The position numbers and the translations under genes were made by a program. Positions 13,301 through 28,100 of a stretch of DNA of 64,000 nucleotides are shown piece by piece. The notes below the pieces were generated by a model. The model saw only the letters and a program-made list of their open reading frames with translations, had not been told where the DNA came from and did no database searches. Numbering within the stretch: the stretch's first letter is position 1; each line of letters opens with the position of its first letter. The stretch is taken from positions 62,001 to 126,000 of the forward strand of contig WIXG01000138.1 in the NCBI GenBank assembly GCA_009869945.1. Direction: 5' to 3'. This stretch comes from Mesaphorura yosii (taxonomy: Eukaryota; Arthropoda; Collembola; Poduromorpha; Tullbergiidae).

Positions 13301-16132
13301 CATAGTGACAGAATTCAGAGTTCATTTCTTCATACAGCTTATTGCAACCGGAATAATAATGGCAATAACGCATGGAAGATACAACAAAACTTTTCCCTGT
13401 GGGTCTCACGTCACGTTTTCTTAGATGCTTAGAAAAGTATTCTATACGGGCTGAACACAGAAATTCGGAATAACTTGTTAGACATTTGGGATAGATATAA
13501 ATTCAAGCGAATTTCAAAATCCATAATCTAATTTTTTTTAAATTGAACTTCATGGTCAGATTTGACGGAATTAGTGAAATCAATGCGCAGGTTTACCCCA
13601 ATACGTAGTGACAGCGTGGTGGAAGAAAGTTATTGCGCGTTACTTGGATTCACAATTGGCTGCTTCCCAGCAAATGCAAGTAAAGCACACACAACGGAAG
13701 TGTCCAGTAATTAGATTGGCTTACCAAGTATTGGGAAATGTGAGGGGCGCAGGTTTAGCGCGTGACATTATTCTTTCATTGAATTATCTGTCAATTATCA
13801 TCAAAGAATTAACCTCAAAATCATATTACAGAATAGTCCACAGTCATTATTTTTCGGCTTGATTTGTGGTTTTACAATTGGCTCTCGGGTTGTATTTATT
13901 GAGTTTGTTCGTCGCTTCCTGTGTTATGACCTGCCACAATGACAGAATAAATTGTCAGTTTACGTTGAAGCCGTCATTTGCTTCATGTGCTTGCTGCTTG
14001 CGCGTACGATCAGTGATCAGTGTAAAATTTTTGCTCATTATTGCGTCCGTCATAAATGGTCCACTTAGAGTAAAATGATCTGCACCAAATCGTTTGCCTC
14101 CTAAATTAAGTATTTACAGCACGCTACTTTAAACTCTCAAGACGCTTACCTGCCCAACGCTCCTCAGAATTGCTCACAGCGCTCAGCGAGTAATTTGATA
14201 CAAAGTGAATAATTTATGCGCGAGACATTGTGCAAGTTGGCGTGGCATAACAAAAGTGGCAACCGAGCGCAGAGAGAGAATAGAATTATCGCCGTCCTCC
14301 GTTCGCTTCGCCAATAATCATGAATATTAATAAACGCGAAGTAGATTGCGTGGAGGCATGAAACCTGATAATATGCAATGGCATACGTCTAAAGTTCACC
14401 CGAGAACAATTGAGAAAACACGTTCAATTATATTATCAATCAATTCCTACGCGTGCATTCTCAAGTAGCGTAAGGCACGCTACTTTGTGGTATTTTTACT
14501 TCCTGATTAAATGTCAATCGATTGAGGTTAAGGAAAATACCAACGAACTGTGTGTTTGAGAGTCGGATTGCGATGTCGTGTAATTCTAGAAGAAAGGACT
14601 CCTGGAATTTAATATTGGCCATGCAAGTGCATCTGTACAAGAAAAACATTAGCTAAGACCAGAAACAAGGCAAGAACAAAGCGCAGTGACAAACGCGACC
14701 TTAGCCAAAATCCAGCCTCTTAAATGTAAACATACTTTATCTTACCGTTTCAGATTTGTTATATGGTTAGAATTATTTATTTTGCGACAAAGAGAGTAAC
14801 AGGAACATGTTTGCGTCGTACTATGGATACAAAGAGAAGTGATTTAGAGTGACAGAGTCTTGCCGTCTTCAAAATGGTTCCGTATGAAGAACTGAGGAAC
14901 GGCAGAGGCTTTAAACGAAAGCGACTGGAGACAATGCAAATTTGGAGCAAGTTCCCATTATTTGCCAGTATTTGAGTTTCTGTGTAAATCTGATTTTAAA
15001 TATCGTGCTTACCAGACAAACCTCTTGGTTTTTCCACGAAAAGTGAAAGCAAACAAGTTGTTTAGTTTGTGACTCGTGCCCAAACAGCCAAATTTCAAAC
15101 GGGGACCTAATGCGAATGAGTTCTGCTCTATTGACCAAAATGGATACCAACACATTCATTTAACCTCTGCGTCAATCAATTAAATTGATGACGGTGAACT
15201 CGACACAGTTTCGAGTGTACTCTCTGAGCGGAACTCGTGTGGCGTAAACAAGCGAAGTTTTCGTCAAAGAATTTTGAACAAAAGAAGTATGACATGTGCG
15301 AACGAAGATTGGGGTAAATAGTTTAGAATCAATTGAGACCCTTTTGAAGTTGTCATCAAAAGAAACTTTATTTTCATGACAAAATTATCGTTGTTACGCA
15401 TGCGATGTTATGTGCTTATTTGCATCAGTTTCTTTGAATGGGAACGTCTTGTTAAAATTAAAATCTTTCAATCCTCGCACGTGCGAACACTGCGTGCGAC
15501 AAATTTCACGGCACGGCCAAGAAGCAAACTCCCGGGTTGTTGATTTGGGACTTCCGATTATCCGAACATGTTTATACCCAGAATTCTGGTCCCTTGCACG
15601 TTTGGCGTAACTTGGCCATGGCACGATTCTCTTCATTCTTGACCTCTGCTCAAGCAGAAATCAATCTCCCATTCGAAACAGACTTGACCATCTGGTACTC
15701 AACCTACAGCACAGCGCGCAGTTCCACGTGTTGCAAGCTGTAAACGTAAACTCTTTCTTGATATTGATATAAAATGAATTGCAATGAAAGCAGACTCACA
15801 AATCGACTCTTTCTTACAAATTATTACAAGGTTAGGTCTTTCATGGTTCTTGACACGCACGTCTCAATACAATGTTAGAAACCATGCCACTACCTCAGTT
15901 GCAATTTTCTAACGTCCTGATGCATTCTGGTCTTTACAGATTGAATTATTCAAGATCAATCAAAGGCTAAATCACAGACTTCGCAGCAAACGTGTGATTC
16001 AAGAGTTTATGAGTGGAAATTTTATTAGCAGTGGAAACATGGAAGAAGATGAGAAACATACGGTCACCAACAAGAAACAAAACGTCACGGTACGTATTCT
16101 CCAGGCATAGACCCTGAATTTGTGAGCATGCG
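1307..16132. other. long gene-poor intergenic region (may include 5' UTR of the ETHR-like gene)
   Basis: About 14.8 kb of AT-rich sequence without a reading frame I can link to a protein family. The longest open frames are 7136-7516 (-), 10386-10844 (-) and 12234-12647 (+). They have no recognisable domain, and some overlap open frames in other phases, as expected by chance. Short homopolymers and trinucleotide runs occur, for example the CATCATCAT run near 9797. The region probably holds distal control elements and upstream untranslated exons of the receptor at 16133, but no specific element can be supported. Confidence 0.5.
1499..1504 (+). other. candidate poly(A) signal AATAAA for NDOR1
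   Basis: An exact AATAAA lies 193 bases after the NDOR1 stop codon and is the first one downstream. It gives a plausible short 3' UTR. No cleavage site can be proven from sequence alone. Confidence 0.45.
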
Positions 16133-19100
16133 ATGGATAGCATTCCCAACAATGATCGCATCATGTCTTCGTCAAGCGCGGCATTTGATCAAACCACCAC
16201 CATAACCTCATTAATGATGACGGAGTCCTCAACCCAATACGATCCCAATAACCTCAACCACAACTTCACCAGCTTCCAAATGGACAAAGTCAATCAATTC
16301 CCTGAGTATATTCGCACCGCGTCCACTTTGCTTTGCGTCATCATCCTCGTCGTCGGCATCATCGGCAACGTTCTCGTCCCGGTCGTTGTCTGGCGAAACA
16401 AAGACTTGAGGAGTTCCACCAACATTTTTCTCGTGAATCTGAGCGTCGCTGACCTGCTCGTCTTGATTCTCTGCGTGCCAACCGGACTCGTTGAACTGCA
16501 CAGCGAGACAGAAGTTTGGATTTTGGGCGAAACATTGTGTAAGTTACGCTCTTACTATCCTTCATAATTCACAATGAGTGTCAAGAAAGATGCCGCGTGC
16601 CGTATGCACATAATCGTAATTAATTGGTCAAGTTTCCTCAGTCCGACGGCGTGTGTGGTTTTCAAGCTTAAAAAGGAAGTGGAGGAAAAACGAGTCCACA
16701 AATGTTTTGCTGTTGAGGAAGGCAATGAACGATGCAAATGGGAATGCGACGGCTTGTGACATTCATGAGACGTTATTACTCCTTTTGTACTCTGCAGCAA
16801 ACGATACACAGCAATGCAGCGAAACTCGTCTTCCTGCATTAACTAATTGCAGAGGCAACTATGGAATTATGTATTGGTCCAACTTGGGCTCATACGCGTA
16901 CTTGCATCAGTATGTAGAAATATTTATGAGGAAGGAAGACAAATGATAATGCAATATTTATGACTGCTGTCCCACACCACCACCGACTTGGATAACTTGC
17001 ATACGATATTGCAATTAGACAGGAAAGTTCACATGGAATTTATATCCCTTGTCGGGAAAGGTGCAGAGACCATTCAACCATCTTAATTCTTTATAAGCCG
17101 AAAATGTAAGCATTCAAGAAGTTGTGGGGCTGAGCGTAGGGGTCAGCAAATAATGGCTTATGTGTATCTCGTGCATTGGACAAGATTAATATGATATCAT
17201 GTCAGTACATGCTGTGTGATGTGCTACTCAATTTCACACCAACTCGATTTATGTCCAAGTGAGCAACTCACAGCCGCCAGGATCAAAAGACCACCACGCT
17301 AAATGTCAGGCGATCCGTGACCGCCAGACAAATAAAAGCAGGACCAAAGGAGCAATTTGTCACCTGTTTTCCACTGGTATTTGAACTCCCTGTTCATACG
17401 TACGCGCGACAATATTTATTCGTTCGAGTTTGCATGCAGTCCAAGTGTTTCTGTTGTGGCTCCTTTCTATCAGGAAAGCAAATATTATTTTACAATAAGA
17501 TGCGATGGAAGGGAGAATTCTTACCTGCAAAAGCGCACACCTTTTAAGGGCATGTTGCTGCCTTCATTCGTCTCTGTCGCAGGGTGGGTTAATGTATTGG
17601 CGACAAATCTCAGAATTTATATCTCCGGTCCAGGGCTAGCAATTAGGGCCGATATTCACATTATTGCAAGGATACGGAATGCCAATACTAATCTCCGCCG
17701 TATAGGCTGTACATGATCACAAATTGCGCATTTGATCTGCTGAACGGCTTAAAGGCTATACCTGATCAATCATTGCCTTCGCATTCCAAGCAAAATAGAT
17801 TTGTGATCTTTTGCCAATAACGAACCTGTATTCCGACTGCAACTGAGCCGGTTTATGGTTCATGGAAGCCCACATTCACACTCGCACTACGCACATTTTT
17901 GAGGAACTGATGCAGATGAAATATTGAGGTGATCTATGCAAATGACAAGCACGTCACAAGATACTCAATCATCGTCTGAGGAATGTGCTTCAAGAACAAA
18001 TGCGCCGCATGTCAATAATATGCGTGCTCTAAAGCGTGCGTTGTTTTCTGTGTACAATTTTTCCATGTGAATCGTAGCAGTGGCAATTTGCGAGTGGGCT
18101 ACGTGTGTGGTACGCTGAAAAATCCAACGCGCAAAGGAATAACGCAAGAGCAAAACAAAATCTTTGATTCTTTCCACATGAAGACCATGCTCATGTTGTA
18201 GTACATTTTTGCACTAATTGGAAAGATTCTGTACAACCTCTTGCTATGAAAATTTTTGCGTGTCGATTGTAAATATCGAATGAGATCACCTCAAGTCAGG
18301 ACAAGCCAAATGGAGCTAGCCACTTATGTCAATCCTCTCCCGTCGTTGTTATTGTTATTACGCCCAATGACGGCTAATTTTTCCCTGTCCTGAGTGCATC
18401 ACAAGTACAAATGCAGTATAATGCATGCGAATAAGCGATGCAGGACTTGGCTGAGTGAGTACGTGTTGTGCTTTAAGACCGTAAGAGGATTGCAGAATCG
18501 TAAAAATGTAATAATCATAACAATAATGGGGATGGAGAAAGACCACCCGCCATGCAAGCGTGTGTCCTGGTGCAATACTTGGAGGAGCAATATTATCCAA
18601 TATAAATCATTTACAGCAGCAAGACGGAACGAGATGAAGTACCGCACTATAAATAGATTTTTGCGTTGTGCAGCAAGGAACTGCTGCAGCTAACAGAGTG
18701 CATTTATTCGCAGATATTCATTGCAGCAAAGCGTCCCATTGTTTTACTACTACCACATATCCTATGACATATCCCATTACAGCAGCAGTCCTTGTACATA
18801 GTAAACACATAGAGTTGACGTTGGCAGACGGAAAAGTTTTATAATTACTTTGTGCTTCCAACTCGAATAATCCCGGTGCTCGTAGGTTCTTTTCCAAGAA
18901 TCTGAATTTTTCGGAGCAAATGTCCTTAAAATGCGAGTGAAGGCGATGAGAACTGAGATTAACATTCTAAAATGTAGATTTGAAACTCAATTGTTCTAGT
19001 CGGAGAATGCAAATGAATGCGAATGTTTACGGCTGGATTTGTTCACTCAAGTACACATCATTGAATTAAAAGAATGCTTTCATGGAAGGCGAAGGAGTAG

Positions 19101-22100
19101 CGGAGGAATGATCCGGAAGCATTAAGCCTGATGAAATGGAGCACACTGAGTTGGAACAGAAAATCAATCTATAAATGAAAGCTTTCATCTGATCCGCGAG
19201 ACGATGGACGGACGAGTTCAAGAACTCTGCACCGTAAATAAAATGCAGGAGAGACGAAGATGTATTTATACTCGACTCACATCTGTGACTCCTGATGATT
19301 TGATTTCTGCGTGGTAGGAATCGCACATACAAAGTGTGAATTACTGAGCGTCTTTGATTCATCTCCGTACATTCAGTTTGCCGTTGTCGGATGTTGCAGC
19401 GGCAAAGCGCAAAGCAGGGTGCTGTGATGTAGGTCGAAGAGGATTGTTTTAATGGGTTTTCCACTTCTGCGCTAGCGGTGTCCTCTTTTACGATGCAGTC
19501 CAGCGCATAAAGTGAAACTTGTGAAAGAAATACGACATTAAAAAGTTATTGGGAAAGTAACCGACCAGACATCCCCCCATTTTGTAGCAATTTTAACTTT
19601 ATACGAATGTATCAATCTTTTATTACGAGAACGCATTCTGCACAAATGTTACATAAAATTCGGGCCGGCGGTAAGGTTGAAGAGGCCAGTTATAATTTTT
19701 ATTTTGTGGTTTGGGGCATGCCTTAATTCACCCGTTGCAGACTAATTTCAGACACAAAGTGTCGCATTTATAATGGAATAATCATTGCGTCTCTTTGTTT
19801 CTTTTTTTTTTTACGGCGAAGCATTTCATGAGTAGGCGCTCGGACGTGCAGGCACTGATTTTATTAAAGGTTCGTTTTATGGACTGCTCATATGTCACAA
19901 TTTACTAGCGTTGCCTGGAAACTTGTGCACATTGCTGAGATTTGTACTGCTGGGCTCGTGAATAAAAGCGGATTTACTTCCTTCTCGCAGAAGTTTTCAA
20001 TTTTATGATTAAATGTTTGAAGACTACTTTCTCAGATAATGAGTTTATACTTTGTAATCTTGGAAAAATAAGGACGCAGATTTGCAGCAAAGCAGTGCTC
20101 AATACAGGATCTTATTAGACTCACACTCCAACGGCTTCCTTTATTCCACGAACTCGCTGTATTCCGATCTTTAAAGAGTCCTTGGCAATGCCAAGTTTCT
20201 TTTCAAGTACCATCAAGTTGCTTAGCATCACGTATGCGTACCAGTTAAAAGAAAGCGGAATTGAGTCGTTTCCCAGCTACATGTTGTCGTTTCACATTCA
20301 ATAATTCTGTGCGTTGTTTGTGAATAACGGGAAGGGAAGAGAAAGCCTTTGAACTCGTATTGGAGCCTGGTGACACACGTCATGCACAGAAGAAAGCGAT
20401 ATGAACGATCCAATCGTCATATTGGGTCACTCTTTAGTTGATACCGCTTTTAGTGTCACTCTGATTCAGGTTCAAAATTGAAGCGTGGGAGTCTACGAAG
20501 TAGCGCAATGTGTTGACAGCCATTTTATAAAAAAAAGATCGCAGGCAACAAAATTCAGGCATATCTGCAGTGTAACCACCAATGATTTATGCCCACTTCT
20601 TGTAGGAAGCATTTCCGCTTTAAATGGAGGTAGTTTATCACCGCCTGGGCCTTCGAATAAAATCTATAGCCTATATTTAATCCCTTTGTTTTCCAAGCGT
20701 TTCATATTGTGTTCCACAATAAATGATAATACAAACTAAATTAGCATTAATCATGTTTAGTAGGAAAGTGATTAAAGTTAGGGTTTTAATTGTAAGACTT
20801 TCACGGGAATTTTTAAATCTCTCCAAATCCTCCCCCCGATCCCGTGAACGCATCCACAATTTGCAGCATCCTCATCCGTGCACTACAGAGTTGGGAATTT
20901 ATTAGGCTTACGAGCGTCTCATTAAATCCAAATATTTCGCCTTGTCTCGTATTTCATCTTGAAACAGCACGAAGGGAGATGAAACGAAACATGTGTGCCG
21001 GGACATGACTTTTATCATTATTTCTGAACTTTGTAACCTTTTATAGACTTTATATGACACTCACCATTATTGCCGTCATTAATTCCTTTTTCGGAACCCT
21101 GTACGGCAGACACTATTTACCAGAGGCATTCATGGGATTCGCTTTATGATTTATAAAACAAATAATCATAACCCTTTTACGTAAAAAGTTATGAATGGCA
21201 ATAAAAGGAAATAATAAGAATTTAAATCTGCTTTTTCTTGTACATTTTGAGTACAAGGAGTGGTGGTTGATACAGAGTGAAGAATATAGTTCAGATATTG
21301 TTCAGATGACAGGCAAAATGTCCTGAGCTTGTTTGGCTTGCGTTTAAGGCGTTTCTTAACCTTTCATTTTCGAAAGAATGGAATGCACAAAGATGCTGCT
21401 GAAGTCACCATGTGGCTTTAGTTGGCCGGTACTTTGAACTTGAAGTCGGACCTATGCCACATTTAATATAAAACATTTTTCTCGAAGGTCAGCGCTTCAA
21501 ATTCAGTGCAGTATCTGCTGTACACGATTTGTATGGAAATAATGGGAAAATTTCGAATCCCATCCGCTGAATTTTGTGCATTACAATGTAATCATTATTG
21601 TATCCTGTCGAATCTGTACAGGAATAGTTTCCCTAAATCCCTCTTCAGCGATCCTGTAAAACGTATTGATTCACCATTTGCGGAACATTGAAGACCACGA
21701 AGCCCAGCAGAAGAGAATTTCATGAAAGTCAGCATAAGCCTTCACGTTTTCATTTTTCGTAGCGTTTCACATTTGTATGCTGGACAAGTTTTTCCGGGTC
21801 ATTTCAAACTTACGTTTAGAGATTTTCAGCTTTCATGGCGTCATAGCGTCTTTAAAAAATTTGTCACTACACTCGTCATTACAGAATGCTCAAACTCCAA
21901 CTCATAAAAATCCGTTCAGCGAACGATCACTGCACTTAAATGCACTTACTGCTGACCATATAGTGGAGTGAAGAGGGTGAGGATGTTAGCTGTAGTTTCT
22001 CGATTCCGTATGTGCTTTCGACGCTTTCCATTTTCATAGTTCCAGTGTACTTGGTTCGATAGAGTGTAGCGAAAAAAATATACGAGACATGCATGACTCG

Positions 22101-25100
22101 CTACTCAATTTGTAAGTAAGAAACCAGGTCCAGGTATCGGAATATGATTGCGGTAGCCATACATAGTAACGGCAGTGGCCAGGACTTTGGCTGAAAATTT
22201 TATTCGAAACGAAACCATAGTTAGTGGAATGAAATTCGCGTACGGCGTACACTCTCCCTAAGCAGCTACGATTGTGTTTACGTGCAGTTGTTCATTCGAG
22301 TATCAAAATCTGTGTTGGGGAACATATCGAACATTTTAAGTGTGCACTTCAAGCCAAAGGAAGAAGACCGGTCGACCGTTCTTTCTCTTTTTGAAAAGGT
22401 GTTTAAGTGGTGACAATTTTGTCCGTACCCGTGCCGACTCTCCTATTAAGAACCAAACCAAAACTCATTGAAAACTCATTCCAAATGTGGGGGGTCTATT
22501 TTTACACACGTACTTGTCAGCCTTTTGAAGATAAGAGTACAATAGGAACTTGAAGTACAACTTCACGCTCGTTCACACTCTCATCGGCCCTCTTTGTGCC
22601 GAAAAATGCGGTTTCAATGGAAATCCAAGTGACCAAATAATTCGTGAGAGAAGTATGGCGCAATAATATGTAGGTTAACTATCTTACCACATGTTTCGTC
22701 GATGCTGTTTCTATTTTAGCTGAAATACCTTGAGTCAGGTCTCAAACTGCAGCCCTCAGCTCGGTCTCTGAACTGTGATCTCGCCGAGTTTGGTGATTTA
22801 ATGAAACAATACACAGCTCGCGCTCACAGCATGTATCTGCGGAATAGTAGCGAGAAGCGGCTGACGTTTACGATTGCGGTCATAAAATCGTGCAAACCTG
22901 GCCATGCGTAACCCATTAACATTAGCGTGGCAGTAAAGCAAAAGCTGTGCAAAGCTAAATGTTCCACAGGAACCGGAACTTGTTGCAACCAGATATCTTT
23001 GGCTTTATAAATGGGGTCCATTGAATTGATTCCACTAATGAGGTTGCTCCCAACATCTGCCTCACAGAGTGAGTGCTCCATTTGCAACGATCCATGCACG
23101 GGATTGAACAAATTGCGCATTAGACGCTCAAAGATATCTCACCGCTACGTTCATATGGCTTCAGGCAGAAAAGATCTCTTGATCCCCGGCGAAGGTCACC
23201 GCTTCTTAAATCCTGAACGTGCTTTCTGAGATTTATTTGATGTATTACAGCAGCAGCCATAAGCAATCCAAAAAAAATAACTCACATTTGAGCCGAATCG
23301 ACCACGAGTTCAAAAGAATTGCCGGATTATGGCGTATTAACAACCACTTCGTCTTTCATTGGCGTGCCTGGCTCGGGCGTTCCTCATCTTAATCCATCTA
23401 TACACAATGGTTTCTACTTGTGCTTTGCGCCTGGAAATCGAATTAAGGGAACACAAATCGTTGTGTAATCAAAGGTGAAGACCTTTGATGCCCACATACG
23501 GACTTGAGCCGGAACAAAACGAAAGGATTTCGAGTGGTTTTTGTAATAGAATAGGAAGAGACGCGATCCCGAAGCTTATTTTTGAAGAGATTAAACTTCA
23601 GTTCATATTCAATCGATCTTGTTTGCATTTAAAGGATTTTAATTCCAGCCCAGCGCTGTCGCAATGAATGGGCCGCATTCGCTTGCAAAACCAGCCGCTG
23701 AATTCTCTACCAATTTAATGTGATTAGTGGCACTTCATCGCATTATTTTATACACAAGAGACTCACGAACATTTCGTACTTGTCAGTGAGAGCCGTGTTG
23801 TTTGCCCAAGATCTATTGACTTTTCTTCTTGGGTGACTCTTCCTGACACGACCACCGCCAACCTAACCATGGATGGACGCCATCGTCGTCGCTCACATCA
23901 CGCCAAGCCAGGCAGGAACACCCTGCCCCGATTTGAACAAATAAATATTGCCAAAACCCTAACCAAAAAATAATACAGTCATGCATGCAAGAATAATAAT
24001 ACATGTGTAATAAATCATGTCACTCATTCGCCCAGTACACAATGCGATGCTGGATCTTTCCTTTGTGAGATTGCAACTCCTCTTTGCTTTGCGGCTCAGT
24101 GCGTTCCAAGTTGGATGTGAACCGCTTAAAAACGAAATCATTTGTTCGCAAGACGTGCTCGTCCCTCTCATGATTTATTGTTAATATTACCAATTGCATC
24201 GTACAAAAGAATCGACAAACGACTCGTTTATCACCCTTCCGAAAGCAAAATGCCAATTTAAAGCGATGCTTTGACAACAGAAAGATAATCGTAAGTGCGA
24301 GTATGGACCAGCTCAACACAGATGCAACTCACTCTTTTATTATTGGAAACGGATTCCGGTTGTTTGAGTATTTATGCTGTTGTCGATGTCAAGAAGCATC
24401 TTGAGACAAGGAATAACTTGCGGCTGTCGTCGAATGAATTGTGCCGGGCTCAAAATCCCGAACGACGGTTGTCCTCGTGACACTCTCTTGTGCTTCGCAA
24501 GTGGAGGAAGGAATCGTTGACATCAAAAGTAAACATTGAGTTCTTGTATTTATTTGTACAAAGCGGAAGCGTTGCCAGACTTTTCCAATATGCAAAATCT
24601 CATTTCCCTAGTTCTGACCGTCGCTGTTCTTTCTTCAGAGTCCGTAATGCGAAACGTCAAAGTGCGGGGCTAACGATGAATATGCAGTACGGTCGTGAAG
24701 TATTTCTCGAGTAAGGTGATATATTCAATACGATGGTCGTGGGGAAGATGCAAGGCACCTCGTAACTTAACTGTTTCCACTTCCTCTCCACGCATAGTGA
24801 TTCCTGTACTGAGACTGCAACAATTTCCGTCCAGAATGCGGATTCTGATTCGCATTGTGCTGAAAGGAAAAGGAATGAGAATTGTAATTGTTCCACTGCA
24901 AGAACGTCCAACTCATATTAGTTAGATAGCTTGCATGGCTCACCATATCTTCTTAGAATCTTCTTACCCATCACACACCGACACAGGAACCTGCCATCTC
25001 AGTGGTATCCTGCTGAGTTTACTTGCTTTCAGGTACTGTTGTAGAAGTTCTCATGCTTCATCACCTGAGTCATAAAGGTCAAGTTGATAAGTTGATGGTT

Positions 25101-28100
25101 TCGTCAAAAATTATAAGGACGAAAGTGAAATCCTTCGAGTTTGCGCCAACTGACACGTTGAATTTGATAACTCATTTCGATGTGCTCATTCGATTCGAGT
25201 CAGCATGACAGGACCTAGTATATAGCCTGGAATTGGCAGGTCAATTATTAGCTTATTTTTCTAACAAAAGTCCCGTATATAAATACTTTCTTTCAATAAA
25301 CAAATTATTTCTCACGTTCGTTGGACACGAAATCTGTCATTGTTCGGCCAGGGTAATCCGGCTGATGTTATCGTCACGAACTCAAAGTTTAAAGTGGATA
25401 AGGGATAGGATTTTAGTTTTAGTTTACAACAGCTCACCTATAACAAATACACAATATTTGTGAACAATTCAATCGTTTGTCGCTTGCAATGGTGAGATTA
25501 ATGTATTTAAGAATTGTGCGGACAGATTGAGAGCGAAAGATTGACCACAAGACCGACGATCCAGCATTCCATTCCAGTTAGGTAACAAAAAAGGGAACGT
25601 GGACATCAAACACAAAAGTTTAGATGAGTTTTTGGCACAGGTTTTTCCTTTTCCTTGGGATTTGAGCATCGACCCTTCAAAAGAGTCTCTCCTTAGCCTC
25701 ATTGTTTTGAACTACGGCATCAGTAGTAATCTAATTTTAATTGTCATATGTTATCTTATCACTGATGAATACATTTTCATGCAAATTATTGGGCACCAGT
25801 CCCTATTCTACGTAATGCATTCATTAAGGTCAAGCTCAATACTATAATGGCCTTCTTCACTAGACTTAAGTACAAAAGCCGATGTTTTGGCCAAGGTCAA
25901 GTGCTAGGAGACCGGGCCTCGGATATTGTACTGGCATGAGGCATTCTTGTGCTATTGCATGCTGCATGTGGCTACAGAATGAAGTTACAAGTTAATTTTT
26001 GGAAAAGAAACCTCACAGGCCTCCGAAAAACTTAAAGCTCAAGATAATATTCAAGCTCTGAAGAATGTATACCATGTACTGACGAGTTATGGGCCAATAG
26101 TGCCAAGCGGAAGAGATGTGTGGCAACTGGTAGCATTTCCACTCCAAGTCTGTTTTGTCAATGCAGGCGTACTGGATTAATGGATTCAGTATGATGTTCG
26201 TCTAGGCTGTTGTAAATTCTGGGAATTTGTAAAAGGAGTAATCTCCTTAACTCAAGACAGTCTTATTGTATTACATTCCAGACAACAAAGCTCATAAAAG
26301 CGCATTCAACTTTTCACTGAAGTTTTGCATAAGTCACACACCGTCGTCGTAAAGAATTACTTCCCGTCTGGTGATGATGAGAAATTCTGGAAATCCATTA
26401 AATGTAATTGTATACTACATGATAAATGCCATTGACTTCTGTTTTACGGCGACTGAAAGTTAACTCTGACTACATTGCTATTACTTTTAACTTAACGGGT
26501 AAATTTTGATAATACTTTAGCTTAATTCTGGAGAATTCTTCTGAGGCTGTAATCTCACCCACCTGTTGAATGCTACGATTTCACTTTTGAAATTAACCTT
26601 GACGGTTTGTACTGAAGTGTGGAACCTTGACTCTGCAAGGTGAAATCAAGGTTATCTCCGACCTTTCTCGTGCTTCAATATAATCTCATACAGGATATGT
26701 GCTGCAGTAAATACATGTACGCCTATTTAAGAAGGCGTCTTGCATTGCAAATTGAGGATAAAGTAATTTGTTTTCGTGAAGAAAAGGAAACCCGCTCGAA
26801 GTTAAAAACTTTTCTTGATTCAAATTTCAATTTTGGACGGGTAAAATTCTTCATAATTTAATGTCGACCACTCGTATGGTTTTCCTCCATTGTTGTCGAA
26901 AATCTAGAAAGCGATTTTAAAATTATTCCAAAATTTACTTTGAAGAAGGGAAACTTTAAAACGATATAAATGCAATAGTTAATCATGAAGGAAATGTTCA
27001 CGTATTAAGCGTCACTTTAAATCATGATTCTTCACCTTGAACTCAACTTTGACTTTCTCAAGAAATCGGAGGTCGGCTCTAGAGTTTGGCTTCGATGTGC
27101 TCGCGGTTTGTTTTCCATATCGAAAGGAACATAAAACACTAAAAATGTCATTGTATTTAAGCGCATCATTTTCCTCTTCGGAGTTTGCTACGGAAAGTCA
27201 CCACACATCAAGTCATGGAGTTCGAGCAGGAAGTCGGAGAAAGTAGCCTCACGACTATTTTCAAGCACACAAAGAGATGGTCTTGAAAGGACGACATGCC
27301 AATTTATTCCAATACATTAAATTGTAACTTTCATGTACGCAGAATTTTCGTATTTAATAAACGGCCTTGTTTTCTTTCATTCAGTGCTTGAATCCTCGTC
27401 CTTGGGCTAAGGAAAATATGCCATGCAAAAATGTTGTCTGGTCTCAAGTTAACCAGTAGTCAGATCAATTTTTGAGTTCCCTGAATTGTGGTTCGAGGTC
27501 GACATCTTATTTCGGGTACTCAGGGACAAAGAACAGAATGGCGGACTTTGAGCTTCAAACAGCACTTAGAAATTTATCAATTTGCATAAAAGAATCTCAA
27601 TGAAATTCTGACACTGCTACTGCCTGCGTTTAGCTAGTTTAGCATCAAAACGCGAACGAGTCATTTCTGTTATTGCGAATTATATTTTTGTTATTGTTGA
27701 TGTTATATACTATGTCATAAGTCTCATGAGACAGGGGAATATTCTCGATAGACACTCAGAAAACTTTAATCGAGCAAGTCTCAAGTATATAGAGAATAAG
27801 TCTGCGTCAGTCAACGCAAGTTGATAGATGACGAAGAAGTGTGATGGTTGTGTCTGGCAAGAAGTAATGACATAAATGCACTCTTCAACTTCATGCAAAT
27901 GACTGAGGATGCTACGCGACAATTTTTATATGATGGAAATAAGGTTTCAAGACTAAGCACAAGTTAACAAGCTGGAGTAAACAGGGGTTCTGAATAAACG
28001 TACTGTTCAGCTGAACTTGGTTGCAGATATAAATATGCTGCAGAATTAAAGATTGTGTTAATGATACCTTGCTAGGGAATGGCTGGTAACTATTATGAGG

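Noticed and set aside
23813-24004. GC-richer minus-strand frame with SDDDG and ending SPKKKSQ
   Set aside because: Short, with no recognised similarity and no clear upstream exon. Not enough for a call.
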